Assembly (NCBI RefSeq): GCF_016107395.1
Contig: NZ_JAAIKO010000035.1
Span: 1-64,000, forward strand
Length of the DNA stretch: 64,000 nucleotides
Direction of reading: 5' to 3'
Source of the DNA: Streptomyces fildesensis
GTDB taxonomy: Bacteria; Actinomycetota; Actinomycetes; Streptomycetales; Streptomycetaceae
The translations under genes and the position numbers were made by a program. The notes under the pieces were generated by a model. It ran no database searches and was not told where the DNA came from. It worked only from the letters and a program-made list of their open reading frames with translations. Position 1 is the stretch's first letter, and every line of letters begins with the position of its first letter. Shown one piece after another: positions 1 through 8,439 of this stretch.

Positions 1-431
1 TCGTCCGCTTCGCCTTCTACTCCCAGCTGTTCGGCGGACGCAACGATCGCGACCAAAACACCGCCGCCCTGCTCGCGATCGTCATGGCGGTCTCCGCGCT
101 TGTCTACGGCATCAGTTTCCTGCTGATCCGGGCGTTGTCCCGCTACCGAGAACTGGCCGCCGACCGCGCCGCGGCCATGCTGACCGGGAAACCCTCTGTG
201 CTGGCCTCTGCGCTGATCAAGGTGAGCGGCGACATCGCCCGTATCCCGACCAAGGATCTGCGGACCGCACAGGCGTTCAACGCGTTCTTCTTCACCCCGG
301 CCCTCGGGCCCGGCACGGCGCTGACCGCCATGTTCTCCACCCACCCCAGCCTGGAACGCCGCATCGAGGCACTCGCGCAGATCTCCGTCGAGCTGGGCGA
401 GGCGGGCGGGAGCCCGGGCGACCAGGCGTGA
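1..431 (+). CDS. htpX: HtpX-family zinc metalloprotease, 3' part
   Basis: Membrane-bound M48 protease that degrades damaged membrane proteins. The gene enters from the left edge: the reading frame is open from base 3, and the ATG at 84 is internal. About 142 C-terminal residues are visible. They hold one membrane segment (AIVMAVSALVYGISFLLI) followed by SRYRELAADRAAAMLTG, the conserved HtpX block carrying the downstream zinc-ligand glutamate. The HEXXH motif lies outside the window. It is followed after 20 bases by pspAB, the usual Streptomyces order in the phage-shock cluster. Identification is firm for the visible part. Confidence 0.85.
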   Translation, partial: VRFAFYSQLFGGRNDRDQNTAALLAIVMAVSALVYGISFLLIRALSRYRELAADRAAAMLTGKPSVLASALIKVSGDIARIPTKDLRTAQAFNAFFFTPALGPGTALTAMFSTHPSLERRIEALAQISVELGEAGGSPGDQA

Positions 432-451
432 AAAGAAGGAGCTGAGGACCC

Positions 452-1063
452 GTGGGATTCCTGGACGTCCTGCTCGGCCGGACCAAGCCGGTCAAGCCCG
501 ACCTGGACCAGCTCTTCGGTCTGCCTTCGGCAGCGATCACCCTCCAGGCCGCCATCGGCTTCACCCCAACCGGCCTGGGCTCGGTGTGCTTCGCTGGCAT
601 CGAGGGCGGCGCATTCGCCCAAGTCCAGCAGGAGGTACGAGCCCTGTTGGACGCGGACTCCGAACGGGGCGACGTACCGGTGGAGTTCAGCCGTGACGCG
701 TACGGGTACTCGTGGCTGCTCTCCCGCCGCGATGCCGGCGAGCTGCCCGCCCTGGTCAACGACCTGCACGCGGTGAATTCCGCCCTGCAGGACAGCGGCT
801 TCGGGCCGCAGCTCCTGTGCTCCTTGGTCACCTTCCAAGACGCCGAGCTGCGCCCCCTCGCGCTGGTATACCTCTACAAGCGGGGCACCTTCTACCCGTT
901 CGTGCCGCTGCCGGGTCAGAAGCGTGACAATCCCCTGGAACTCCAGGTCAAGGCCACGATCAAGGACGACCTACGCATCGAGGAGGACCTTAGCCGCTGG
1001 TTCCCGCTGTGGGGCGCCCCCGGCCTCCCGGAGTCGGCGAACCCGCCAGACCCGGCGAAGTGA
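452..1063 (+). CDS. pspAB: PspA-associated protein PspAB
   Basis: 203-residue cytosolic protein of the actinobacterial phage-shock (envelope stress) cluster, with no known enzymatic activity. The N-terminus MGFLDVLLGRTKPVKPDLDQ and the run of conserved hydrophobic blocks (for example FGPQLLCSLV and ALVYLYKRGTFYPFVP) match the PspAB family as I know it. Start is GTG with an AAGGAG-like site about 10 bases upstream. It directly follows htpX, so the two are probably cotranscribed with an upstream pspA outside the window. Confidence 0.75.
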   Translation: MGFLDVLLGRTKPVKPDLDQLFGLPSAAITLQAAIGFTPTGLGSVCFAGIEGGAFAQVQQEVRALLDADSERGDVPVEFSRDAYGYSWLLSRRDAGELPALVNDLHAVNSALQDSGFGPQLLCSLVTFQDAELRPLALVYLYKRGTFYPFVPLPGQKRDNPLELQVKATIKDDLRIEEDLSRWFPLWGAPGLPESANPPDPAK

Positions 1064-1450
1064 CCACATGACGAAGGCTGATACCCGCTGCGCAGGCCGG
1101 GCCACCCACCGACACCCCTCGATCCCGGCACCATGGTCATCCTCGCCGGCCTCGACACCTTCAAGTCGCCGAGGAGGTCACCGCGCGCCTGGACGCTGCC
1201 TTGTCCGCCACGTGATGGGCGCCGAACCAAAAAGCTACGGCGCACCGGCCACGCAGCTGCCCCACGTGATTCCCAAGCTGATGCCAGCGGCGAAGCCCCG
1301 GCACAAGAAGCTGGAGAACGTCCGCTGGCACCTCAAGCCCTCCCGGCCTGCGCGGAACTCTCCAGCCTGCCCGCCCCGGAAGACGCCTGGCGATGACCGG
1401 GGCGCCAGCACCTCTAGGCTGCTCACGCACATATAGGGAGGGGAAAGGCT
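1064..1450 (+). other. Intergenic stretch with possible gene remnant
   Basis: No intact gene. A coding-like piece reads VAEEVTARLDAALSAT and stops at about 1165-1215, but its upstream part is in another frame, so it may be the tail of a decayed gene. The last 15 bases hold the strong ribosome site (AGGGAGGGGAAAGG) of the next gene. Confidence 0.4.
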
Positions 1451-2113
1451 GTGGCAGACGAGCACGAGCTGGCCGAGATCCAGCGGCGGCACTGGCAGGA
1501 CACCTACGCCGCCCGCCCGGGCATGTACGGCGAGGAGCCGTCAAACCCCGCAGTCCACGCCGCAAGCGTCTTCAGGACGCCGGGGGCCATGGACGTGCTG
1601 GAGCTGGGGGCCGGCCACGGCCGCGACGCGCTGTTCTTCGCTCGCGAGGGCTTCACCGTCCAGGCGACCGACTTCAGTGCCGTCGGTCTGGAGCAACTGC
1701 GTGACGCGGCCCGCTTTCAGGGAGTCGAGGAGCGGGTGACCACCGCGGTGCACGACGTGCGCGAGCCGCTGACTCTGCCGGACGCCTCGGTGGACGCGGT
1801 CTTCGCGCACATGCTGCTGTGCATGGCGCTGTCGACGAAGGAGATCCACGCGGCGGTCGGCGAGGTCCGCCGTGTCCTGCGGCCTGGCGGCGTGTTCGTC
1901 TACACCGTGCGGCACACCGGCGACGCCCACTACGGCACCGGCACCGGACACGGCGACGACATCTGGCAGCAGGGCGGCTTCGCGGTCCACTTCTTCCAGC
2001 GCGACCTGGTCGACTCCCTCGCCGACGGCTGGACCCTGGATGAGGTGCACGCTTTCGAGGAGGGCAGCCTGCCGAGGCGGCTGTGGCGCGTTACTCAGAC
2101 CCTGCCTCAGTGA
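1451..2113 (+). CDS. Class I SAM-dependent methyltransferase
   Basis: 220-residue soluble methyltransferase. Motif I (VLELGAGHGRDALFFA) lies near residues 48-63, the acidic end of strand 2 is at QATDFS, and motif IV/post-motif is VDAVFAHMLLCMAL. The C-terminal half (VFVYTVRHTGDAHYGTG, then GGFAVHFFQRD) looks like small-molecule methyltransferases of the TehB-like group; the substrate is not evident. GTG start follows an AGGGAGGGG ribosome site. At the edge of the metal island it could serve metalloid detoxification, but that is inference. Confidence 0.8.
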   Translation: MADEHELAEIQRRHWQDTYAARPGMYGEEPSNPAVHAASVFRTPGAMDVLELGAGHGRDALFFAREGFTVQATDFSAVGLEQLRDAARFQGVEERVTTAVHDVREPLTLPDASVDAVFAHMLLCMALSTKEIHAAVGEVRRVLRPGGVFVYTVRHTGDAHYGTGTGHGDDIWQQGGFAVHFFQRDLVDSLADGWTLDEVHAFEEGSLPRRLWRVTQTLPQ

Positions 2114-2594
2114 GCGCCGCCCCGCCCCCGACGGGGCGGACCTGGTGGTCGACGGGGACGGGCTGCTGTGCGTCGCCCGGCTGCTGGACCGGCCACCTTG
2201 ACGAGGCTGCGCTGCAGGAACAGTTGACCAATTGCGGCTTCATGAACTGGCTGCTGGGCCGGGATGAAGTCGATCACCAAGCCATGCCAGATCTAACCCC
2301 TTGGCCTACTGTTCGCCTTGGGCTTCACCAGGGCTCCCGAGGCTGCCCTCATGGTCCCGGCCGGCTCCGGCGCCGCGTCCGGCCTGCCCTGGTGCACCCC
2401 TCTGCGGACCGGTTCTGCTCGCCACAGGCACATCCTTGTTGGATACAATCGACGGCTCGTTCATGAAGTTCGCCCAAAGGTGTTGGCCGCATTGGGGGCG
2501 AAGAACCGGCGTTTCCGCGAGGACCCCGCACTCCCGCAGAGGCGTCGGTCCGCCAGAACGGGTCCAGCCTGGCTGAGCCCGGCTCACAACTGCG
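2114..2594. other. Degenerate region, no intact gene
   Basis: About 480 bases with broken coding-like pieces in changing frames: GFMNWLLGRDEV on the plus strand near 2240-2275 and LGAKNRRFREDPALPQR near 2490-2540. No start, stop and codon pattern agree over any length. It reads as decayed DNA between the methyltransferase and the next operon. Confidence 0.4.
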
Positions 2595-2864
2595 TCACTT
2601 GCCCTTCTGCTTCACCTCGAAATGATTGCTGTACGCCACGGCAACCATCTGGTCTTCCTCGTGGAACGACAGCAGTTGCTGTTGTATGGCGAGCAGCAAC
2701 CGTACTTCTGCACGCAGCCGATCGATCTCCGCCTGGAGACCTTCGGGCTCTGCGGAGGCGTTGGCTTGGGGCGTGCTCCGCATTCCCCGCATCATGAACC
2801 ACATCGCCAAGCCCATGCCTATGGGGCACCCCAGCAAGAGCATGGGGTACGCGAACTGGGGCAT
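2595..2864 (-). CDS. Small Met-rich single-pass membrane protein
   Basis: 89 residues: a membrane segment at about residues 5-27 (PMLLLGCPIGMGLAMWFMMR) with one Cys and five Met, then a polar stretch and a coiled-coil-like part (LQAEIDRLRAEVRLLLAIQQQ). ATG is preceded by CGGAGG. The promoter region holds the shared dyad ACTAAG..TTAGG at 2916-2928. Small proteins of this shape are common beside copper genes, and copCD starts divergently 445 bases away. Function unknown; a metal-linked membrane role is inferred from context only. Confidence 0.65.
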   Translation of the reverse strand: MPQFAYPMLLLGCPIGMGLAMWFMMRGMRSTPQANASAEPEGLQAEIDRLRAEVRLLLAIQQQLLSFHEEDQMVAVAYSNHFEVKQKGK

Positions 2865-2915
2865 CGGGACCTCCGGCGGGGCGCGGCGCGGGGATGCGGA
2901 ACTGCAGCCTATCTA

Positions 2916-2928
2916 CTAAGCACCTTAG
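2916..2928 (-). promoter_or_regulatory. Candidate BlaI-type operator, copy 1
   Basis: CTAAGCACCTTAG is a dyad with CTAAG and CTTAG arms around three bases, 52 bases upstream of the small membrane protein gene on the minus strand. It has the same 13-base frame and TTAGG right arm as three other promoters of the island. Confidence 0.5.
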
Positions 2929-3233
2929 GGTAAGTAGCGGTTTGGCGGCAGGGGGCATCGCAGGGTAGGCGGAATGCACGATCAGCGATTGGTGATCGCA
3001 CGCCGGTGACTGCCCCCCCCGGCGGTCGTCCGCCTCCATTGCCCTGAGGACTTCCAGCGGCACGCCGCCGGCGCGCATCGCGGCACGGGCGCGGCGGCAG
3101 GCGAAGTCGAAACGGCGCATCACTTGGTCGAAGGAGACGACTGCGAGCAGGAAGGGCACACCCCGGCCGAGGCCGTCCGCTTCCGGGTTTGCCGCCCACC
3201 AACTACCCCGGGCATCGCCTGAGCCGCTTACGC

Positions 3234-3246
3234 CTATGCTGTTTAG
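3234..3246 (+). promoter_or_regulatory. Candidate BlaI-type operator, copy 2
   Basis: CTATGCTGTTTAG, flanked as C...G, fits [A/C]CTA-N6-TTAGG with the same spacing as the other copies. It sits about 64 bases upstream of the copCD start, where a repressor would block transcription. Confidence 0.5.
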
Positions 3247-3309
3247 GAGAGCTTGGGCGGGTGATGCTCGTGTGATGCGGCGACGCAGGAGGACGTTCTG
3301 AACGGCAAG

Positions 3310-5286
3310 GTGGGTGCTCCTCGGCGGGGCATGGGGCACGCGCGGCGACGGCTGGGCGTGGTGTTGGCCGGCGTTGCGGCGGTGTTGGTGCTGGGGGTGG
3401 GGTTCGCCCCAGCGGCCTCGGCGCATGCGTCGCTTCTCTTTACGACGCCGTCCGTGGGCAGCAGTGTGGCGGCGGCGCCGTCCTCGCTGACGTTGATCTT
3501 TGATCAACGGGTGACGCTTTCGGGTCGCGCGGTGCGGATCGCGGGGTCTGATGGGGCGCAGCGTGAGGTCGGTTCCGTGGTTATCGGCAGTGGCGGGAGC
3601 GTGGTGACCGCTGTGGTGCCAGGACAGTTGCCGTCCGGGGTGTACACGGTGACCTGGCAGGTCCTTGCCCAAGACGGCGACGCGGTGACCGGAAGTTACC
3701 AGTTCGCGGTTGGGCCCTCTGCTCAAGGCGCGCTGTCCGCGGGTGGCCTGGGATCTGCGGCCACGTCGGGCCGGAGCACGACGACGGTGCTGCGGTGGGT
3801 CCTGTTCGCTGCACTGGCGATGGTCCTTGGCGAGGCTGTTGCGGTGCGGTGGGGGCGTCGTGCATTGCCCGGCGGGGGTCGGCTGCCGCGCCGGTGGACG
3901 TTGCCTGCGGTTGTGGCCGGGCTTGGGGCCGCTCTTGGCTTGGTGGCGGTGATCGTCGGGGACGGCAGCGTGCTGTCTGCTGTGACGGAGCCGGCGGTGG
4001 GCCAGCTGGGCAGCCGGCCCGGGGTCCTGACACTGGTCGAGGCGGGGGCGTTCCTCGCAGGCGGGTTGGTCGGGTGGCGACGGTCTGACTGGGTGTGGGT
4101 GCCCGTGTCGGTGGTGGTGGTCGCGGAGGGTCTGCGGGCGCATCCGCAGGCGTTTCTCTCGGGGTGGGGCGCATTGGCGACGACGGTGCACCTGGTTGCG
4201 GCGGCGGTGTGGGTGGGCGGCTTGGTGTACGTGGTGCGGTGCGCGGTGTGTTGGCGGTCCGCGGCAGCTGCGGGCTGGGCGGTGCTGGGTTCGTACGCGC
4301 GGTTGGCGGCCTGGCTGTTCGCCGTCGTGGTGACCACGGGAGTGGTGTCGGCGCTGGTGGTCGTGCCGCTGTCGTCGGTGACGTCGACCGGGTACGGGCG
4401 CTGGCTGCTGGTGAAACTCGTGCTCGTGGTGGCGGTGTCGGGGTGCGCGCTGGCGGGGCGATGGGGGCTTCGGCGCCAGGAAGGGCCGGTGCCGGTGCGT
4501 GTAGTGCGGGCCGAGGCAGGGCTGCTGATCGCGGTGCTGGGGGTGACCGCGGTGCTGGGTGCGTCGGCGCCGCCTCGGGAGGGTGGGGGCGCGTTGCAGG
4601 TGGCGCCGCCGGCGACCGGGCCGGTGGTCCAGGTGGGTGCGCGTACGGGGGAGATTGGTGTGAGCGTAGCGGCGAGCGACGGCCAGGTGGTGCTGCAGTT
4701 GACGGCGCCGGGTTCGGACGCGCCGGGGGCTGACGCCGGGTACCGGCTCTCGGCGACGCTGGCCGATCCGGCCAGTGCGACGCGCACGCTGCGGGTACGT
4801 GGCTGCGGAGTGGGCTGCTTCGTGGCGCCGGTCGCCTGGGGGAAGGGCGCCAGCCACCTGACGTTGCGGGTGACGGCGGACGGCTGGCAAGGGGGGACGG
4901 CGTCGGTAGCCGTGCCGTGGCCTGCCCATCCCGATCCCGGCGCGTTGGAGCGCCTCGCGAGCGTCCTGCGCGGCACCGGAACGCTCACGGTCTATGAGCG
5001 GGTGACCAGCGATACCACGCGTGGCCTGGGCATTCCTCACTCCCTCACGCCGACGGGGCAGCGCTTCTTGACCAGCGAGCCCTACAGTGGCGGCCGCGCG
5101 GCGAGTGTCAACACCGTGCCCGGCCCGGACGGGACCACCACACTGCTGCTCGGCTACCCGGCAGAGAAGACCCAGATCGAACTCACCGTCGGCGCCGATG
5201 GGCGCCCTCAGCGCGAGACGCTGACCGCACCCAACCATCTGGTGACCCGGACCTTCATCTACCCGGGGCGCGACGAAAAGTCGTGA
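3310..5286 (+). CDS. CopC-CopD fusion copper-resistance protein
   Basis: 658 residues. After a signal peptide ending at ASAHA comes a CopC domain (about residues 38-135): the mature N-terminal His (AHASLLFTTPSVG) and the typical GVYTVTWQVLAQDGD..TGSYQFAVG block, a periplasmic copper-binding fold. Then a CopD membrane domain (about 155-420) with about eight hydrophobic segments and the internal HLVAAAVWVGGL motif. The rest is an extracellular tail with two Cys (GCGVGCFV). The fusion resembles YcnJ/PcoCD-type copper import or tolerance proteins. GTG at 3310 is used because AGGAGG precedes it by 16 bases; ATG at 3331 is the alternative. Confidence 0.85.
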   Translation: MGAPRRGMGHARRRLGVVLAGVAAVLVLGVGFAPAASAHASLLFTTPSVGSSVAAAPSSLTLIFDQRVTLSGRAVRIAGSDGAQREVGSVVIGSGGSVVTAVVPGQLPSGVYTVTWQVLAQDGDAVTGSYQFAVGPSAQGALSAGGLGSAATSGRSTTTVLRWVLFAALAMVLGEAVAVRWGRRALPGGGRLPRRWTLPAVVAGLGAALGLVAVIVGDGSVLSAVTEPAVGQLGSRPGVLTLVEAGAFLAGGLVGWRRSDWVWVPVSVVVVAEGLRAHPQAFLSGWGALATTVHLVAAAVWVGGLVYVVRCAVCWRSAAAAGWAVLGSYARLAAWLFAVVVTTGVVSALVVVPLSSVTSTGYGRWLLVKLVLVVAVSGCALAGRWGLRRQEGPVPVRVVRAEAGLLIAVLGVTAVLGASAPPREGGGALQVAPPATGPVVQVGARTGEIGVSVAASDGQVVLQLTAPGSDAPGADAGYRLSATLADPASATRTLRVRGCGVGCFVAPVAWGKGASHLTLRVTADGWQGGTASVAVPWPAHPDPGALERLASVLRGTGTLTVYERVTSDTTRGLGIPHSLTPTGQRFLTSEPYSGGRAASVNTVPGPDGTTTLLLGYPAEKTQIELTVGADGRPQRETLTAPNHLVTRTFIYPGRDEKS

Positions 5287-5296
5287 CGCCCCGCGT

Positions 5297-5602
5297 ATGC
5301 GGGTCACGGTGGTGCTTCTCGTGGTCGTGGCCGCGACGGTGATCGGGGGGTACGCCGTCCGGGGCCTGCGGAACCGCCGAGGCCGGCAGCAAGTCGGTGA
5401 GCGAGACCCGCACGGTCCTTCCGGCGGCCGAGCGCCCTGCGGCACCGCTCCTGGACGGCACCACGCTGTCCGTTCGGCCGCGAGAGTCACCCCGTTCGCC
5501 GAATCCGGCGGATCAGGATTGCGCGTGCAGCCGGATGCGACAGCACCCCAGCGGGGATCGGTCAGTCTTCGAGTTCGTGGCGAACGCGTCGGGACGGGCT
5601 GA
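5297..5602 (+). CDS. Possible short membrane peptide downstream of copCD
   Basis: The first 30 residues (MRVTVVLLVVVAATVIGGYA then RGLRNRRG) form a clean membrane anchor with basic residues inside. The rest of the frame is low-complexity and overlaps the convergent ferredoxin-like gene, so the true product is probably shorter or frameshifted. It starts 10 bases after copCD and could be translationally coupled. Low confidence; no family recognised. Confidence 0.25.
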   Translation: MRVTVVLLVVVAATVIGGYAVRGLRNRRGRQQVGERDPHGPSGGRAPCGTAPGRHHAVRSAARVTPFAESGGSGLRVQPDATAPQRGSVSLRVRGERVGTG

Positions 5603-5969
5603 ATGTGTAGAGGTCGAGGTTGCCGGGTGGGTCGGCGAGTCCGGGGCCGCCGTTCTCGACCCAGGTGGTGATGTCGGCAGCGGCGTTGGGGTCGTTGACC
5701 TGTCCGAGCCAGACGGGCCGTCCGCCGGCTTTACGGCCTTCGGCGGAGGGTTGGGTGACGATAACGTTGGCGCGCTCGCACGCGTCCAAGCAGTCGGTAC
5801 AACGGACCGTGGCCACCCTGGCGAGCGAGGTGCGCAGGTCGGTGAGCTGGGCTTCATGGTCCAGGCGGGGGATCTTCTGTGCTGTGCCGCAGCAGCAGCC
5901 GCGGCAGACCGTGACGGTGGGTCGGACCGCCCCCGTTTCGGGGGCGGCCTTCTGGCTGCGTCGGCTCAC
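5562..5969 (-). CDS. (2Fe-2S) ferredoxin-like, thioredoxin-fold protein
   Basis: 135 residues. The N-terminal VCRGCCCGT and the later VRCTDCLDACERANVIV supply the cysteines of a thioredoxin-fold 2Fe-2S protein as found in actinobacteria. It overlaps the end of the P-type ATPase gene by 4 bases, so the two form an operon. The P1B-4 ATPases CtpD/CtpJ of mycobacteria are likewise tied to redox or metal partners; a role handing metal or sensing redox for the pump is inferred. Confidence 0.65.
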   Translation of the reverse strand: MSRRSQKAAPETGAVRPTVTVCRGCCCGTAQKIPRLDHEAQLTDLRTSLARVATVRCTDCLDACERANVIVTQPSAEGRKAGGRPVWLGQVNDPNAAADITTWVENGGPGLADPPGNLDLYTFSPSRRVRHELED

Positions 5970-7957
5970 CGCGCGTCCTGGACGGCGCGGTTCCAGGCCC
6001 CGTCGCGCAGCAGACGCAGGCCGTTGAGCCCGACGATGACGGTCGACCCCTCGTGGCCCAGCACGCCGAGGGGCAGCGGTAGATGGCCCACCAAGTCCCA
6101 GATGACCAGGCTGGAGATGAACACCCCAGCGATCACCAGGTTCTGCACCACTAGGCGGCGTGCCGCGCGCGAGAGGGCGATGACCTTGGGGACGGTGGCG
6201 AGTTCGTCGCGGACGATGACGGCGTCGGCGGTTTCCAGGGCGAGGTCGGAGCCGGCACGACCCAGGGCAATGCCGGTGTGGGCGGCGGCCAGCGCGGGGG
6301 CGTCGTTGACGCCGTCACCGATGACCAGCACCTTGCGGCCGCGGGCCTCCAGTCGGCGCACCGCCTCGACCTTGTCCTGCGGCAGGAGGCCGGCGTGTAC
6401 GTCGTCCTCGGTGATCCCGACCTCGGCGGCCAGGCGGGCGGCGGCGCGCGGGTTGTCACCGGTGACCAGCATCGGGGTGCTGCCGGTCAGCGCCGTCAGG
6501 GAAGCGACGGTGGTAGCGGCGTCAGCGCGCAGGCGGTCAGCGATGCCCAGCACCCCGCCGGGGACGCTGTCGCGCAGGACCAACACGGCGGTGCGGCCGC
6601 CGTCTTCCAGCTCTGCCGCAACCTCGGCAGCGCGAGCCGAGAGGGTGTCGTCGTTGTCGGCGAGGAGTCGGGCGGGGGCACCGACTGCAACCGTGTGCCC
6701 GTCGATGGTGGCGGTAACGCCGACACCGGGGGCGGAGGTGAAGTCCCGGACATTCGCGATGACCAGGCCGCGGGTGCGCGCTGCGTCGACGACCGCCCTG
6801 GCCAAAGGGTGTTCGCTGGGGTGCTCTGCGGCGGCCGCCAGCGCCAGCAGGGCGTTTTCGTCCAAGCGGGAGCCGGACAGGGGGCGGATGTCGGTGACCC
6901 GAGGGGTGCCCTCGGTCAGGGTGCCGGTCTTGTCGAGCGCGACCGCGTCGACCTGCCCGAGACGCTCCATGACGACGGCGGACTTCACCAGGACGCCGTG
7001 GCGTCCGGCGTTGGCGATCGCCGACAGCAGCGGCGGCATCGTCGCCAGAACCACCGCGCACGGCGAGGCCACGATCATGAAGGTCATCGCCCGCAGCAGC
7101 GAGACCGTCAGGTCCGCGCCGAACGCGAGGGGGATCAGGAAGACAGCCAAAGTCGCGAAGACCATGCCCAGGCTGTAGCGCTGCTCGACCTTGTCGATGA
7201 ACAGCTGGGTGGGGGCCTTGGTCTTCGAGGCTTCCTCGACCATGGCCACGATCCGGGCGACCACCGAGTTCGAGGCGTCCCGCTCCACCTTCACCCGTAG
7301 CGCGCCGGTGCCGTTCAGCGTGCCGGCGAACACCTCGTCCCCCGTCTCCTTCGCCACCGGCAGCGGTTCGCCAGTGATGGTGGCCTGGTCCACCTCGCTG
7401 GCCCCATCCACAACACGGCCGTCCGCGCCTATCCGTTCTCCGGGGCGGACCCGGATGGTGTCCCCGACCATCAAGACCTCGGTGGCGACCGTCGACTCGC
7501 TCCCGTCATCGGCCACGCGGGTGGCGGTGGCCGGGGCGAGGTCGAGCAGACCGCGCACCGCGTCCTGAGTGCGGGCGGTCGCCAGGGCTTCCAGGGCGCC
7601 GGAGGTGGCGAAGATGACGATCAGCAGCGCGCCGTCCATCACCTGCCCGATCGAGGCCGCGCCGATCGCGGCCACGATCATCAGCAGGTCCACATCCAGG
7701 GTCTTCTCCCGCGCTGCCGTCAGCCCGGCCCAGGCCGGCTCCCAGCCGCCGGTGACGTAGGCGGCGGCATACAGCGGACCCCACACCCAAGCAGCGGCGC
7801 CGGTCAGCTGGAGCGGCAGCGCGATCAGGAACAGGACCAGCGCCGCGGCGGCCCAGCGAGCCTCGGCCAGCGCGAACACGTGAGTACGCCGCTTCGGCGC
7901 CGTACGCGAGGCGGCCGGGGCTGCCCGTTCGGGCCGCTGGAGCAGGTCGGAAGGCAT
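5966..7957 (-). CDS. Heavy-metal P1B-type ATPase (P1B-4 class)
   Basis: 663 residues from ATG 7957. ATP-driven metal exporter. Visible motifs: TGEP near 194, the membrane metal site SPC near 298, DKTGT phosphorylation site near 341, GDGVNDAP near 546 and HEGST in the last membrane region near 634. SPC with HEGST and no N-terminal metal-binding domain is the P1B-4 signature (Co/Fe/Zn, as CtpD/CoaT), not the copper (CPC) class. An upstream in-frame ATG at 8029 would overlap the regulator promoter, so 7957 with the AAGGG site is chosen. Divergent from an ArsR gene. Confidence 0.9.
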   Translation of the reverse strand: MPSDLLQRPERAAPAASRTAPKRRTHVFALAEARWAAAALVLFLIALPLQLTGAAAWVWGPLYAAAYVTGGWEPAWAGLTAAREKTLDVDLLMIVAAIGAASIGQVMDGALLIVIFATSGALEALATARTQDAVRGLLDLAPATATRVADDGSESTVATEVLMVGDTIRVRPGERIGADGRVVDGASEVDQATITGEPLPVAKETGDEVFAGTLNGTGALRVKVERDASNSVVARIVAMVEEASKTKAPTQLFIDKVEQRYSLGMVFATLAVFLIPLAFGADLTVSLLRAMTFMIVASPCAVVLATMPPLLSAIANAGRHGVLVKSAVVMERLGQVDAVALDKTGTLTEGTPRVTDIRPLSGSRLDENALLALAAAAEHPSEHPLARAVVDAARTRGLVIANVRDFTSAPGVGVTATIDGHTVAVGAPARLLADNDDTLSARAAEVAAELEDGGRTAVLVLRDSVPGGVLGIADRLRADAATTVASLTALTGSTPMLVTGDNPRAAARLAAEVGITEDDVHAGLLPQDKVEAVRRLEARGRKVLVIGDGVNDAPALAAAHTGIALGRAGSDLALETADAVIVRDELATVPKVIALSRAARRLVVQNLVIAGVFISSLVIWDLVGHLPLPLGVLGHEGSTVIVGLNGLRLLRDGAWNRAVQDAR

Positions 7958-8014
7958 GACAAAACAACCCTTCAGGGCAGAAAAAAGGCGACACGTCCAC
8001 CGTACAGGAACATC

Positions 8015-8028
8015 TGAACAGGTCTTCA
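8015..8028. promoter_or_regulatory. ArsR/SmtB-type operator
   Basis: TGAACAGGTCTTCA: perfect TGAA..TTCA arms six bases apart, the core of the known SmtB/CadC-type 12-2-12 operator. It lies between the divergent ATPase and ArsR genes, where one bound repressor could block both. Confidence 0.6.
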
Positions 8029-8052
8029 CATATGACCGGTAGGATGAGCGCT

Positions 8053-8439
8053 ATGGGTCACGGAGCCGACGACAAGAACCACGCCACCGCCCGCGAACGT
8101 CTGGATGCGGCGGGGGCCACCGACGTCGCCGCGACCCTCCAGGCTCTGGCGACCCCCTCGCGGCTGTACATCCTGGCCCGCCTTCAGGAGGGCCCCTGCG
8201 CGGTCGGCGACCTCGCCGAGGCCGTGGGCATGGAAGCTTCCGCGTGCTCCCACCAGCTGCGCCTGCTGCGCAACCTCGGACTCGTCACCGGCGAACGCCG
8301 GGGGCGGTCCATCGTCTACGCCCTCTACGACAACCACGTCGCCGAGCTACTGGATCAGGCCCTCTTCCACGTCGAGCACCTGCGGCTCGGTGTGCGCGAC
8401 GCCCCTGCCGCTGAAGGCGCGGCGGCGGCCCGGCATTAG
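8053..8439 (+). CDS. ArsR/SmtB-family metal-sensing repressor
   Basis: 128 residues from ATG 8053; in-frame ATGs at 8032 and 8044 exist but the first sits against the operator. Winged helix at about residues 20-95: ALATPSRLYILARLQEGPCAVGDLAEAVGMEASACSHQLRLLRNLGLV, with Cys near the recognition helix (ASACSHQLR) and an alpha-5 region DNHVAELLDQALFHVEHL carrying the D/H residues used for Zn/Ni/Co sensing in SmtB/NmtR proteins. Divergent from the ATPase, which it probably represses until metal binds. Confidence 0.85.
   Translation: MGHGADDKNHATARERLDAAGATDVAATLQALATPSRLYILARLQEGPCAVGDLAEAVGMEASACSHQLRLLRNLGLVTGERRGRSIVYALYDNHVAELLDQALFHVEHLRLGVRDAPAAEGAAAARH

Larger units (their letters stand above)
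2865..3309. other. Divergent promoter region with gene remnant
   Basis: Lies between the small membrane protein gene and copCD. It carries two copies of the shared dyad (2916-2928 and 3234-3246). Between them the minus strand has a coding-like piece (FDQVMRRFDFACRRAR, then PLEVLRAMEADD) at about 3010-3190 without a credible start or ribosome site. It is probably a remnant and I cannot name it. Confidence 0.4.

Noticed and set aside
1064..1450. Frames in this gap as real genes
   Set aside because: No ribosome site; only a short coding-like tail in one frame.
2584..5490. 968-codon minus-strand frame opposite copCD
   Set aside because: Low-complexity His/Arg/Pro translation typical of antisense GC-rich DNA; the copCD frame has clear domains.
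5397..7178. Long plus-strand frame opposite the metal ATPase
   Set aside because: Ser/Thr/Arg-rich antisense translation without domains.
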